Source: Streptomyces albiflavescens
Lineage (GTDB): Bacteria; Actinomycetota; Actinomycetes; Streptomycetales; Streptomycetaceae
Direction of reading: 5' to 3'
NCBI RefSeq assembly: GCF_014645835.1
Contig: NZ_BMMM01000008.1
Span: 116,900-180,899, forward strand
Length of the DNA stretch: 64,000 nucleotides
Shown piece by piece: positions 33,512 to 42,506 of this stretch; the stretch's first letter is position 1; every line of letters starts with the position of its first letter. A program made the position numbers and the translations under genes. Below the pieces are notes generated by a model. That model searched no databases. It was not told the origin of the DNA and was given only the letters and a program-made list of their open reading frames with translations.

Positions 33512-34729
33512 ATGAGTGTCGGCACGAGCGGTGCGCAGAAGGCGCCGCGAGCACGGGACGTGCGCGGTACACCCGCGTCCCGGCGCGGTGAGCGCGCCGC
33601 CGAGCGCGACGCCGCACTCGGAGCCGACACCGCGGTCGACCCCGGTACCGAGCTCGGAGCAGAGCTGGGCATCGACCCCGACGACCTGCCCGACGGACTC
33701 GTCGTCGCCGACGAGCAGGGCCGGGTGATCTGCTTCAACGCCGCCGCGGCTCGTATCACCGCCGTTCCTCCCGCCGAGGCCCTCGGCCGCCCACTCGAGT
33801 CCGCCCTCCCCCTGGAAGACCTGGAGGGCCGCCGCTGGTGGCAGCTGACCGACCCGTACAGCGGTCTCGCCATCCGCAACGGCCAGCCCGAGCGCAATCT
33901 GCTGCTGCCCGGCGGCCGTGAGGTCCTCGTCTCGGCTCGCTATGTCCGGACGCACCCCACCGGCCCCGTCCACCGCGTCGTCGTCTCCCTGCGCGACACC
34001 GAGGCCCGCCGCCGCACCGAGCGCAGCCACGCCGAGCTGATCGCCACGGTCGCCCATGAACTGCGCTCGCCCCTCACCTCCGTCAAAGGCTTCACCGCGA
34101 CGCTGCTGGCCAAGTGGGAGCGTTTCACCGACGACCAGAAGAAGCTCATGCTGGAGACCGTCGACGCCGATGCCAACCGCGTCACGCGGCTCATCGCCGA
34201 GCTGCTCGACATCTCCCGCATCGACTCCGGGCGCCTCGAGGTGCGCCGCCAGCCCGTCGACATCGGCGCCGCCGTCGGCCGCCACATCCAGGCCTACGTC
34301 ACCTCGGGCCAGCCCGCCGACCGCTTCCTGCTCCGCATCGAGCAGCCCCTGCCCGCCCTCTGGGCGGACCCCGACAAGATCGACCAGGTGCTCAGCAACC
34401 TGATCGAAAATGCGGTGCGCCACGGCGAGGGAACCGTCACGATTGATGTAGCGCCCTCGGCGTCCCCGCGCGAGCGGGAGGACGGCGAGTACGCGGCCAC
34501 GTCGGTCACCGTGAGCGACGAGGGCACCGGCATCCCGGAGGAGTCCATGAACCGCGTCTTCACCCGCTTCTGGCGGGGCAGCAAGCGCGGCGGCACCGGG
34601 CTCGGGCTCTACATCGTCAAGGGCATCGTCGAGGCCCACGGCGGCACCATCACGGTCGGCCGCGCCCCCGGCGCCGGCGCCGAGTTCCGATTTACGTTGC
34701 CCGTGAGCACCCCGGCGTATCTGCTGTAA
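33512..34729 (+). CDS. Orphan PAS-domain sensor histidine kinase
   Basis: A 405-residue soluble histidine kinase. After a variable N-terminus, residues 55-150 form a PAS domain (PDGLVVADEQGRVICFNAAA). The H-box with the phosphorylated histidine is ELIATVAHELRSPLTSVKGF, and the ATP-binding domain has the N-box (NLIENAVRHGEG), the G1 box (DEGTGIP) and the G2 box (GGTGLGLYIVKGIVEAHGG). No transmembrane segment and no response-regulator gene are nearby, so both signal and partner are unknown. It starts 50 bp after the rRNA methyltransferase gene and 178 bp before pheS. Confidence 0.92.
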   Translation: MSVGTSGAQKAPRARDVRGTPASRRGERAAERDAALGADTAVDPGTELGAELGIDPDDLPDGLVVADEQGRVICFNAAAARITAVPPAEALGRPLESALPLEDLEGRRWWQLTDPYSGLAIRNGQPERNLLLPGGREVLVSARYVRTHPTGPVHRVVVSLRDTEARRRTERSHAELIATVAHELRSPLTSVKGFTATLLAKWERFTDDQKKLMLETVDADANRVTRLIAELLDISRIDSGRLEVRRQPVDIGAAVGRHIQAYVTSGQPADRFLLRIEQPLPALWADPDKIDQVLSNLIENAVRHGEGTVTIDVAPSASPREREDGEYAATSVTVSDEGTGIPEESMNRVFTRFWRGSKRGGTGLGLYIVKGIVEAHGGTITVGRAPGAGAEFRFTLPVSTPAYLL

Positions 34730-34907
34730 CGCCGAAGAGGCCCCACGGGCGCACGCGCACCGGAGCCACCCCTTGGACTGCGCGTCCGAGGCAGGCTCCC
34801 ACCCCGTTAGACTCGGCCTTTGGCACCTTTGCGTCCCTCAATGTGGACGATTCGTCTCCGAGTCGTCGACGGGGACCATCCGCCAGCAACCGGAAGCACG
34901 GGAAGAG

Positions 34908-36032
34908 ATGTCGGCACCGAATAAGTCGTACGACCCTGTAGAGGTCGAGGCCTTGAAACCGGAAGAGATCGAGCGCATGCGGGACGAGGCGCTCGCCGCC
35001 TTCGCGGCCGCCGGTGACCTCGACGCGCTCCAGGAGGCCAAGGTCGCCCACACCGGCGGCACCTCGCCGCTGGCCCTCGCCAACCGCGAGATCGGCGCCC
35101 TGCCCCCGCACGCCAAGGCCGAGGCCGGCAAGCGTGTGGGCCAGGCCCGCGGCGCCGTGAACAAGGCCTTCGCCGCCCGCCAGACCGAGCTGGAGGCCGA
35201 GCGCGACGCCCGGGTGCTGGTCGAGGAGGCGGTGGACGTCACGCTGCCCCACGACCGCGTACCGGCCGGCGCCCGCCACCCGCTGACCACCATGATGGAG
35301 CGGGTCGCGGACGTCTTCGTGTCCATGGGGTACGAGGTCGCCGAGGGCCCCGAGGTCGAGGCGGAGTGGTTCAACTTCGACGCCCTGAACTTCGGCCCGG
35401 ACCATCCGGCACGCCAGATGCAGGACACCTTCTTCGTCGAGGGCCCGACGGGCGACCACGGCGAGTCCGGTGTCGTGCTGCGCACGCACACCTCGCCGGT
35501 GCAGGCCCGCGCCATGCTCGACCGCGAGCCGCCCGTCTACATCGTGTGCCCGGGCCGCGTGTACCGCACGGACGAGCTGGACGCCACGCACACCCCGGTC
35601 TTCCACCAGATCGAGCTCCTGGCCATCGACGAGGGTCTGACCATGGCCGACCTCAAGGGCACCCTGGACCACATGGTGCAGTCGCTCTTCGGCTCGGACA
35701 TGAAGACCCGGCTGCGCCCGAACTACTTCCCCTTCACCGAGCCGTCCGCCGAGATGGACATGCTCTGCTATGTCTGCAAGGGCGAGTCCGTCGGCAACCC
35801 CGACCGCCCCTGCCGGACCTGCTCCAGCGAGGGCTGGATCGAGCTGGGCGGCTGCGGCATGGTCAACCCGCGGGTCCTTGTCGCCTGCGGCGTCGACCCA
35901 CAGAAGTACAGCGGATTCGCCTTCGGGTTCGGCATCGAGCGGATGCTGATGTTCCGCCACAACGTCGAAGACATGCGAGACATGGTCGAGGGTGACGTCC
36001 GGTTCACCCGGCCGTTCGGGATGGAGATCTGA
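34908..36032 (+). CDS. pheS: Phenylalanyl-tRNA synthetase alpha subunit
   Basis: The 374-residue catalytic alpha subunit of the (alpha-beta)2 PheRS. The N-terminal coiled-coil tRNA arm is followed by class II motif 1 (HPLTTMMERVADVFVSMGYE), motif 2 (VYIVCPGRVYRTDELDATHT) and motif 3 (FGFGIERMLMFRHNVEDMRD). A four-cysteine cluster in LCYVCKGESV and CRTCSSEGW is a zinc-ribbon-like insert found in actinobacterial PheS. The ATG at 34908 is chosen by homologue length. The upstream region shows no phenylalanine-rich leader peptide or T-box. The gene overlaps pheT by one base (TGATG). Confidence 0.97.
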   Translation: MSAPNKSYDPVEVEALKPEEIERMRDEALAAFAAAGDLDALQEAKVAHTGGTSPLALANREIGALPPHAKAEAGKRVGQARGAVNKAFAARQTELEAERDARVLVEEAVDVTLPHDRVPAGARHPLTTMMERVADVFVSMGYEVAEGPEVEAEWFNFDALNFGPDHPARQMQDTFFVEGPTGDHGESGVVLRTHTSPVQARAMLDREPPVYIVCPGRVYRTDELDATHTPVFHQIELLAIDEGLTMADLKGTLDHMVQSLFGSDMKTRLRPNYFPFTEPSAEMDMLCYVCKGESVGNPDRPCRTCSSEGWIELGGCGMVNPRVLVACGVDPQKYSGFAFGFGIERMLMFRHNVEDMRDMVEGDVRFTRPFGMEI

Positions 36033-38539
36033 TGCGGGTCCCGCTTTCTTGGCTGCGGGAGTACGTCGACCTGCCGGCGACGGAGACCGGGCGCGACGTC
36101 CAGGCCAAGCTCATTGCCGCCGGTCTCGAGGTCGAGACCGTCGAGCAGCTCGGCGCCGACCTCAAGGGCCCCCTGGTCGTCGGCCAGGTGCTGACCATCG
36201 AGGAGCTGGAGGGCTTCAAGAAGCCCATCCGCTTCTGCACCGTCGACGTCGGCACCGCCAACGGCACGGGTGAGCCGCAGGAGGTCGTCTGCGGCGCCCG
36301 CAACTTCGCCGTCGGCGACAAGGTCGTCGTGGTCCTGCCCGGCGCTGTCCTGCCCGGCAACTTCGCGATCGCCGCGCGCAAGACGTACGGCAGGACCTCG
36401 CACGGCATGATCTGCTCCGGCGACGAGCTGGGCATGGGCGACGACGGCAGCGGCGGCATCATCGTCCTGCCGCCGGAGCACGAGGTCGGCACCGACGCCA
36501 TCGAGCTGCTCCAGCTCGTCGACGAGGTCCTCGACATCGCCGTCACGCCCGACCGCGGCTACGCCCTGTCGCTGCGCGGTGTGGCCCGCGAGGCCGCCAT
36601 CGCGTACGGGCGGCCGCTGCTCGACCCGGCGCTGCTCGACGTACCGGGGCCGAACGCGTTCGGCTACCCCGTGCAGGTCTCCGACCCGCTCGGCTGCGAC
36701 CGCTTCGCGGCGCGCACGGTGACGGGTCTCGACTCCGAGGCACGATCCCCGATCTGGCTGAAGCGGCGCCTGCAGAAGGCGGGCATGCGCCCGATCTCGC
36801 TCGCCGTCGACATCACCAATTACGTGATGCTGGAGCTCGGCCAGCCCCTGCACGCGTACGACCGCTCCCGCGTCCAGGGCGCGATCGGCGTGCGCCGGGC
36901 CGCGCATGGCGAGAAGCTCACCACGCTCGACGGGGTCGTGCGCACGCTCGACGCCGAAGACCTGGTGATCACCGACGACCGCGGTCCGATCGGCCTCGCG
37001 GGCGTCATGGGCGGCGCCCACACCGAGATCGACGACACCGAGGGCACCACCACCGAGGTCGTCATCGAGGCCGCGCACTTCGACGCGATCTCCATCGCGC
37101 GCACGTCCCGTCGGCACAAGCTGGCCTCCGAGGCGTCCAAGCGCTTCGAGCGCGGCGTCGACCCGCTGGCCGCCTCCGCCGCTGCCCAGCGGACCGTCGA
37201 CCTGCTGGTGCTCCTCGCGGGCGGCACCGCCGACGCCGGGGTCACCGAGGTCATCGCGCCCTCCGCGCCGCACACCATCAGCATCCCGGCCAACCACCCG
37301 GACAAGGTGGCCGGTGTCGACTACGGCCGCGAGACCGTCGTACGCCGTCTCCAGCAGGTCGGCTGCGACGTCTACGGGCAGGACGAGCTGATCGTCACCG
37401 TGCCGTCCTGGCGGCCCGACCTGACGGACCCGAACGACCTCGCCGAGGAGGTCATCCGTCTCGAGGGCTACGAGAACCTGCCCTCCACGCTGCCCAAGCC
37501 CCCCGCGGGCCTCGGCCTCACCGAACGGCAGCGGCTGCACCGCCGTATCGGCCGCGCCCTGGCCGGTGCCGGATACGTCGAGGCGCCGAACTACCCGTTC
37601 ATCGGCGAGCCCGCCTTCGACCAGCTCGGCCTGGCCGCCGACGACCCGAATCGCAAGGTCGTCAAGCTGGTCAACCCGCTCTCCGACGAGGAGCCCGCGC
37701 TCCGCACGACGCTGCTGCCGGGCCTGCTCCAGGCCCTGCGCCGCAATGACGGGCGGGGCTCGCACGACCTGGCGCTCTTCGAGACGGGCCTGGTCTTCCA
37801 CCCGCAGGAGGAGCTGCGGATCGCCGGGCGGCTGCCCGTCGACCGCCGCCCCACCGACGAGGAGATCGCGTCGCTCACCGCCGCGCTCCCCGTCCAGCCC
37901 CGGCACGCCGCCGTCGTCCTCGCGGGCGCACGGGAGCAGGCCGGCTGGTGGGGCAAGGGCCGCCCGGCCGACTGGGCCGACGCGATCGAGGCCGCGCGCA
38001 CTCTGGCCCGCGAGGCGGGGACCGAACTCCTCGTCCGCTCGGGTCAGTACGGCCCGTGGCACCCGGGCCGCTGCGCCGAGCTGGCGGTCCGTGTGGGCGG
38101 CGCGGAGCAGGTCATCGGCTACGCCGGTGAGCTGCACCCCGGTGTCCTGAAGACCCTGGGCCTGCCCGCGCGCACCTGCGCGATGGAGCTGGACCTGGAT
38201 GCGCTGGAGCAGGCGAGCGAGGGCCTCCCCAAGGGCCCGAAGATCTCGACCTTCCCGGTCGCCACGCAGGACGTCGCGCTGGTTGTCGACAAGGTCGTCC
38301 CGCACTCGGACGTCGAGGCCGCGCTCCGCGAGGGCGCGGGTGAACTGCTGGAATCCATCCGGCTGTTCGACGTCTACGAGAACAGCGAGCAGCTCGGTGA
38401 GGACAAGAAGTCCCTCGCGTACGCGCTGCGGTTCCGTGCCGCCGACCGCACGCTGACCGTGGACGAGGCGTCCGCGGCCCGCGACGCGGCGGTGTCGCTT
38501 GCCGCTGAGCGCACGGGGGCGGTGTTGCGCGGAGCCTAA
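36032..38539 (+). CDS. pheT: Phenylalanyl-tRNA synthetase beta subunit
   Basis: The 835-residue beta subunit. Residues 40-150 are the tRNA-binding EMAP-like domain (VVCGARNFAVGDKVVVVLPG). The B3/B4 editing domain, which removes misacylated tyrosine, lies at about 210-400 (ITNYVMLELGQPLHAYD, FERGVDPL). The B5 domain and the inactive catalytic-like region follow, and the C-terminal anticodon-binding FDX domain ends with SLAYALRFRAADRTLTVDEA. Length and order match the family. It is translationally coupled to pheS, and a hairpin after the stop (38559-38617) should end the operon. Confidence 0.97.
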   Translation: MRVPLSWLREYVDLPATETGRDVQAKLIAAGLEVETVEQLGADLKGPLVVGQVLTIEELEGFKKPIRFCTVDVGTANGTGEPQEVVCGARNFAVGDKVVVVLPGAVLPGNFAIAARKTYGRTSHGMICSGDELGMGDDGSGGIIVLPPEHEVGTDAIELLQLVDEVLDIAVTPDRGYALSLRGVAREAAIAYGRPLLDPALLDVPGPNAFGYPVQVSDPLGCDRFAARTVTGLDSEARSPIWLKRRLQKAGMRPISLAVDITNYVMLELGQPLHAYDRSRVQGAIGVRRAAHGEKLTTLDGVVRTLDAEDLVITDDRGPIGLAGVMGGAHTEIDDTEGTTTEVVIEAAHFDAISIARTSRRHKLASEASKRFERGVDPLAASAAAQRTVDLLVLLAGGTADAGVTEVIAPSAPHTISIPANHPDKVAGVDYGRETVVRRLQQVGCDVYGQDELIVTVPSWRPDLTDPNDLAEEVIRLEGYENLPSTLPKPPAGLGLTERQRLHRRIGRALAGAGYVEAPNYPFIGEPAFDQLGLAADDPNRKVVKLVNPLSDEEPALRTTLLPGLLQALRRNDGRGSHDLALFETGLVFHPQEELRIAGRLPVDRRPTDEEIASLTAALPVQPRHAAVVLAGAREQAGWWGKGRPADWADAIEAARTLAREAGTELLVRSGQYGPWHPGRCAELAVRVGGAEQVIGYAGELHPGVLKTLGLPARTCAMELDLDALEQASEGLPKGPKISTFPVATQDVALVVDKVVPHSDVEAALREGAGELLESIRLFDVYENSEQLGEDKKSLAYALRFRAADRTLTVDEASAARDAAVSLAAERTGAVLRGA

Positions 38540-38558
38540 GGGCTCCGCCGGTTGTGCC

Positions 38559-38617
38559 GGGGAACTGCGGGTCGTTTGTCGGCTGCGGCTACGTCGTGGC
38601 TGACCGCGCAGTTCCCC
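38559..38617 (+). terminator. Terminator-like inverted repeat after pheT
   Basis: GGGGAACTGCGGGTC (38559-38573) pairs with GACCGCGCAGTTCCCC (38602-38617) with one bulged base. The right arm contains CGCGCAGTTCCCC, the dispersed streptomycete intergenic motif also seen at 15371. Confidence 0.7.
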
Positions 38618-38619
38618 GT

Positions 38620-38757
38620 GCGCCTTTCGGGGCGTGGTTGTCGGGTGGTGGCTGGTCGCGCCCACGTGGCGGAGCCGCAGGATGTCTCGGCCTCGCGCGC
38701 CTTTCGGGGCGTGGTTGTCGGGTGGTGGCCGGTCGCGCCCACGCAGCCGAGCCGCAG
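38620..38757. repeat. 77-bp-period direct repeat downstream of pheT
   Basis: Two copies of a roughly 60-bp sequence begin with GCGCCTTTCGGGGCGTGG at 38620 and 38697 and continue through GTTGTCGGGTGGTGG to GAGCCGCAG. They are almost identical over the first 46 bp. The rest of the 416-bp pheT to phosphatase gap holds the terminator and a palindrome at 38808; I saw no gene. Confidence 0.9.
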
Positions 38758-38807
38758 AATGCCACAGCCCCGCGGCCCTTCCAGGGGCGCTCCCCCCGGC
38801 ATCTACC

Positions 38808-38819
38808 TGCATAAATGCA
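38808..38819. promoter_or_regulatory. TGCATAAATGCA palindrome resembling an ARG box half-site
   Basis: TGCAT-AA-ATGCA is a perfect dyad in an AT-rich patch upstream of the SpoIIE phosphatase gene. It resembles TTGCATAAACGTGCA upstream of argC. It may be an ArgR site or only a coincidental AT-rich promoter element. Confidence 0.35.
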
Positions 38820-38955
38820 TGTATCCGAGGGCACCTCACTCATTCGGGTGACAACTCCGGGCGATCTGGCTCGATCGGGGCATGCGGTCGACAGAATCGG
38901 ACCAGCCTCTCGGAGGCCGTCTGCGCTGTCAGGGCCTATTGGGGGGCCAATCGGC

Positions 38956-40185
38956 ATGATCCGTATCAAGGCTGGGGCTCCCTGCAGGGCAACGCCCCGG
39001 ACGCATTCACGGGTGGCCCGGGCGGGCCTCGGGGCACGGAGCCGAGGCGACGCCCTGCGGGCCGGGCTCACTCGGGCGGTGCGGGGAGCAAGACCCCGGC
39101 TGGTCCGCGGACGTGTCCCGCGTGGCGGCCTCGACCGCACGGTTCGCCGGGCCGAGCGCCCACCGCTGCACAGGGCGCTCGGCATGGGTCTGCCCATGGC
39201 CTGGGGCGCGATGGCGATCACGTACAAGTTGACCTGCCCGGTGGCGCAGCAGAACGGGCTCGGCGCCCGGATCGTCACCAGCGCCGTCTTCTTCGCGGTC
39301 GGCACGGGCCTGATACTCCACATCAGAAGGGCGCTGCTGCGGGAGCTCAGGCAGATCCGCAAGGTCGCGGGCGCCGCCCAGAACGTGCTGCTGCGGCCGT
39401 TGCCCCCACGCATCGACGGGCTGAGCGTCGCCGCGGCCCAGCTGTCCGCCGACCGTGGCGCGAGCGTCGGCGGTGACCTGTACGAGGTGATCGCCACCGA
39501 GCACGGCGTACGGATCGTCATGGGCGACGTCCGTGGACATGGCATCGGCGCCATCGGAACTGTCGCCGCCGTCCTCGGCAGCTTCCGAGAGGCCGTGCAC
39601 GACGAGCCCGAACTCGGCTGCGTACTGAGGAGACTCGAGCGCGCGCTGGCCCGGCATCTGCGCGAGCGGGCCCGGGCCGAGCACCCCTCGTCCGGGCTCG
39701 ATCCCGACAGTCCGGTCGCCGAGGAGTTCGTCACCGTGCTGCTGCTGGAGATCCGCCGCGACGGCGAGGTGTACGCCCTCAACTGCGGTCATCCGTGGCC
39801 GTATCTGCTCAGCGGCGGCCGGGCCGATCCACTCGTACGTGCCGACCCGCTGCCCCCGCTGGGGCCGTTCCCGCTTCCGGACGAGCTGCCTGTCGAGCGC
39901 TGCGGCCAACTCCTGCCCGGCGAGTTGCTGTTCCTGCACACCGATGGTGTCGAGGACGCACGCGACGGCCAGGGCCGCTTCTTCCCACTCCCGGCCGAAC
40001 TCACCGCAGCCGCCCGTACTCAGCCCGTCTCACCCCACTCCGTCCTGCGCGCAGTCCTCACCGGGCTGCTGCGTCACACCGACGGCAGACCCGCCGACGA
40101 CGTGGCTGTGCTCGTGCTCCGCAACGACCGCAGTCGTGTCGCCCTGCAGCAGGGGCACGCCGTGGCCCACCACGCGCCCCGTTAG
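38956..40185 (+). CDS. Membrane PP2C/SpoIIE-type serine phosphatase
   Basis: A protein of about 409 residues whose C-terminal two-thirds is a SpoIIE/RsbU-type PP2C phosphatase: GASVGGDLYEVIATEHGVRI, the metal-binding GDVRGHGI, FVTVLLLEI, YALNCGHPWPYLL, LFLHTDGVEDARD and DDVAVLVL. Two hydrophobic segments precede it (MGLPMAWGAMAITY and VFFAVGTGLILHI), so it is membrane-bound with a cytoplasmic catalytic domain. Such enzymes dephosphorylate anti-anti-sigma factors, but no partner gene is adjacent. The N-terminus is uncertain. I use the ATG at 38956 behind GGGGGG; other in-frame starts occur at 38815 and 39013. Confidence 0.85.
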   Translation: MIRIKAGAPCRATPRTHSRVARAGLGARSRGDALRAGLTRAVRGARPRLVRGRVPRGGLDRTVRRAERPPLHRALGMGLPMAWGAMAITYKLTCPVAQQNGLGARIVTSAVFFAVGTGLILHIRRALLRELRQIRKVAGAAQNVLLRPLPPRIDGLSVAAAQLSADRGASVGGDLYEVIATEHGVRIVMGDVRGHGIGAIGTVAAVLGSFREAVHDEPELGCVLRRLERALARHLRERARAEHPSSGLDPDSPVAEEFVTVLLLEIRRDGEVYALNCGHPWPYLLSGGRADPLVRADPLPPLGPFPLPDELPVERCGQLLPGELLFLHTDGVEDARDGQGRFFPLPAELTAAARTQPVSPHSVLRAVLTGLLRHTDGRPADDVAVLVLRNDRSRVALQQGHAVAHHAPR

Positions 40186-40384
40186 GGGCGCGCGGCCGTG
40201 CAACCGGCGCAGCCGTCCGCCCCGCCACGGAGTGTCGGGCAGGCAGCTGGGCGGACGGCGCGGAATCGGGCCGCCGCACTGTACGAGGGGGAGCCGGCGG
40301 CCCGGCCGGCCTCTTGCGAGGCATTTCAGTCAACCGGCCAGAAACGCTCTGCGACAGTGCGCGTACTGCCTGGATACGGGCACT

Positions 40385-40421
40385 CGTTTCACACCCCGTG
40401 TGAAACGGGACACACTAGTCT
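40385..40421. promoter_or_regulatory. Perfect palindromic operator over the NsdA-like gene promoter
   Basis: CGTTTCACAC-CCC-GTGTGAAACG (40385-40407) is a perfect 10-bp-arm dyad. Nine bases downstream lies a -10-like TAGTCT (40416-40421), so the palindrome occupies the -35 region. The gene starts at 40451. A repressor binding here would block transcription; autoregulation by the encoded regulator is plausible. Confidence 0.65.
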
Positions 40422-40450
40422 GTCGGCACCGAGCCACCCGGGGGGCCTTC

Positions 40451-41791
40451 ATGCAGCCCAACACTCTGCTCGACGCGATTCTTGACGAGGCCGGCATCTC
40501 GCACGCGGGACTCGCCGCTCACGTCAATCAGGCGGGGAGAGCGCGCGGTCTCGCGCTCAGGTACGAACACACCGCCGTGGCACGCTGGTTGAAGGGACAG
40601 CGCCCGCGCGGTCAGGTGCCCGATCTGATCTGCGAGGTGCTCGCCGGCCGGCTCCACCGGCCGGTCACGCTCGACGACATCGGCCTCGGCGTGCCCGGCG
40701 AGCCGTCCACCCCGCACGGCACCTCGCTCTCCGGCTTCGTCGAGCGCGCCACCGCCCTGTGGCGCTCCGACGAGCAGCAGCGCCCGCACATCCTCGGCGC
40801 ACCGGCCGTCACGGGAACGCCCGCCGTGATGCCGGTGTGGGAGTGGGAGAACCCGCCCGAGGACGTCGACGTCTCGCGCGGCGGACGCCACCACGTCAGC
40901 ATGGCCGACATCGAGATGCTGCGCGCGGCCCGCGCCCACTATGAGCAGATGTACCGCAAGGCCGGCGGCATCGCGACCCGCACCCGGATCGTCGGCTTTC
41001 TCAACTCGGAGACGGCACCTCTGCTGCGCGGCAGCTACACCGACGCCACTGGCCGCCAACTCCACCGCGCGACCGGCGGTCTGGTCGCCATCGCGGGCAT
41101 CTGTGCCTACGACTCCGACGCGCACGGACTGGCCCAGCGCTACTTCCACCAGGCGCTGCGCCTGGCGAAGGCCAGCGGGGACAGGGGACTTGGGGCCTAT
41201 GTCATAGCCCTGCTCGTCAACCAGTCGCTGTTCATGCGTGAGTACCGGCAGGCCGTCGCCTTCGCCGAGGCCGCGCTGCGCGCCGCGGGCCGGCACATCA
41301 CACCGGCGCTCGCCTCGGACCTCTACGCGATGCAGGCCAAGGCGTACGCGCACCTCGGCGACGGCAGCAGCGCGCTGTCCTGCATACGGCGTGCCGAACA
41401 GGCCGCCGAGCGCATCCGTCGGGGCTACGAGCCCGACGAGACCGGTTATGTCCAGCCGGGCCTGGTCAACGTACAGGTGGCGGAGGCGCTGCTCAGCCTC
41501 GGCGATCTGGTGGCGGCGGGGGAGCACGCCATAGCCGCTGTCGACAACCCGGCGCACGACCGGGGACGGGTGCACCGGCTCGCCATGCTCAGCCAGATCG
41601 AGCTGCGCCAGGGCAACGCCGACAAGGCGGTGGCCACCGCGGTCCAAATGGCCGAACAGGCGCGGGGTATGGAGTCGCAGCGCCTGCGTGACAGACTCCG
41701 CGCGGTACGCGAACACCTGGTGCGCAGCGGCTGTGCGGGCACGGCCGAGGCCGCCGAACTCATCGACGGGGCACTGCGCGTACCGCTGTAG
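40451..41791 (+). CDS. NsdA-like TPR transcriptional regulator
   Basis: A 446-residue regulator resembling the streptomycete NsdA/NsdB family, negative regulators of sporulation and antibiotic production. The N-terminal 75 residues (LLDAILDEAGISHAGLAAHV, then HTAVARWLKGQRPRGQVPDL) are an atypical HTH. From residue 150 onward helical TPR-like repeats are visible (GLAQRYFHQALRLAKASGDR, AVAFAEAALRAAGRH, SDLYAMQAKAYAHLGDGSSA). The ATG at 40451 has GGGGGGCC upstream. It has its own promoter with a striking palindrome, and is followed by a Nudix gene and a small membrane protein gene that both contain TTA codons, which adds to the developmental flavour of this locus. Confidence 0.85.
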   Translation: MQPNTLLDAILDEAGISHAGLAAHVNQAGRARGLALRYEHTAVARWLKGQRPRGQVPDLICEVLAGRLHRPVTLDDIGLGVPGEPSTPHGTSLSGFVERATALWRSDEQQRPHILGAPAVTGTPAVMPVWEWENPPEDVDVSRGGRHHVSMADIEMLRAARAHYEQMYRKAGGIATRTRIVGFLNSETAPLLRGSYTDATGRQLHRATGGLVAIAGICAYDSDAHGLAQRYFHQALRLAKASGDRGLGAYVIALLVNQSLFMREYRQAVAFAEAALRAAGRHITPALASDLYAMQAKAYAHLGDGSSALSCIRRAEQAAERIRRGYEPDETGYVQPGLVNVQVAEALLSLGDLVAAGEHAIAAVDNPAHDRGRVHRLAMLSQIELRQGNADKAVATAVQMAEQARGMESQRLRDRLRAVREHLVRSGCAGTAEAAELIDGALRVPL

Positions 41792-41933
41792 ACAAGTGCT
41801 CCGGAAACATCGCGTACCGCTCCAGAACACCGTGCCTGCGCTGCCGCTGCACCGTGCCCCGACCGCTGTGAGCCTGCTGTGAGGACCCTCCTGCTGCGAT
41901 ATTGCCATCTACTCGGCGGAAGGTGGCAGAACC

Positions 41934-42479
41934 GTGCAGTGGACGAAACAGAACGAACAAACTGTGTACGCAAACCGCTGGTTCAGCGTCAATCTCGCAG
42001 ATGTGGAGCTGCCGGACGGTCGGCACCTCGATCACTTTTTGATACGGATGCGGCCTGTGGCCGTGGCCACTGTGGTGAATGAGGCCAATGAGGTACTGCT
42101 CCTGTGGCGGCACCGCTTCATCACCGACAGCTGGGGGTGGGAACTCGCGGCGGGCGTCGTCGAGGACGGTGAGGACATCGCCGTCGCGGCGGCCCGTGAA
42201 CTGGAGGAGGAGACCGGTTGGCGGCCGGGACCCCTGCGGCATCTGATGAGCGTCGAGCCCTCGAACGGGCTCACCGACGCCCGGCACCACATCTTCTGGG
42301 CCGATGAGGGCGCGTACATCGGACACCCCGTGGACGACTTCGAGTCGGACCGAAGGGAATGGGTTCCCTTAAAGCTCGTCCCCGACATGGTCGCCCGCGG
42401 CGAGGTCCCGGCCGCCAACATGGCTGCCGCACTGCTCCTTCTGCACCATCTCAGGCTCGGGCAGGACGCGTTGCCCTGA
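41934..42479 (+). CDS. Nudix hydrolase, ADP-ribose pyrophosphatase-like, with TTA codon
   Basis: A 181-residue Nudix hydrolase cleaving a nucleoside diphosphate linked to another moiety, most like ADP-ribose pyrophosphatases. The complete Nudix box GVVEDGEDIAVAAARELEEE-TGW is near residues 74-96 with all metal-binding glutamates. The preceding VLLLWRHRFITDSWGWELAA matches the ADPR-type subfamily. A TTA leucine codon at 42369-42371 (WVPLKLV) makes translation dependent on the bldA tRNA, which in streptomycetes is abundant mainly during development. The GTG start at 41934 follows GGAAGG. It is 142 bp downstream of the NsdA-like gene. Confidence 0.9.
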   Translation: MQWTKQNEQTVYANRWFSVNLADVELPDGRHLDHFLIRMRPVAVATVVNEANEVLLLWRHRFITDSWGWELAAGVVEDGEDIAVAAARELEEETGWRPGPLRHLMSVEPSNGLTDARHHIFWADEGAYIGHPVDDFESDRREWVPLKLVPDMVARGEVPAANMAAALLLLHHLRLGQDALP

Positions 42480-42506
42480 TCCGTCCCCCCCCATGCGTCC
42501 TGGGGC

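Noticed and set aside
34740..34907. Phenylalanine leader peptide or T-box before pheS
   Set aside because: A short frame (34840 to pheS start) has no phenylalanine codons and no T-box core sequence is visible.
35768..38839. 1023-codon open frame antisense to pheST
   Set aside because: It is a by-product of strong third-position GC in pheT; the amino acid composition is skewed and the sense frame is a complete PheRS subunit.
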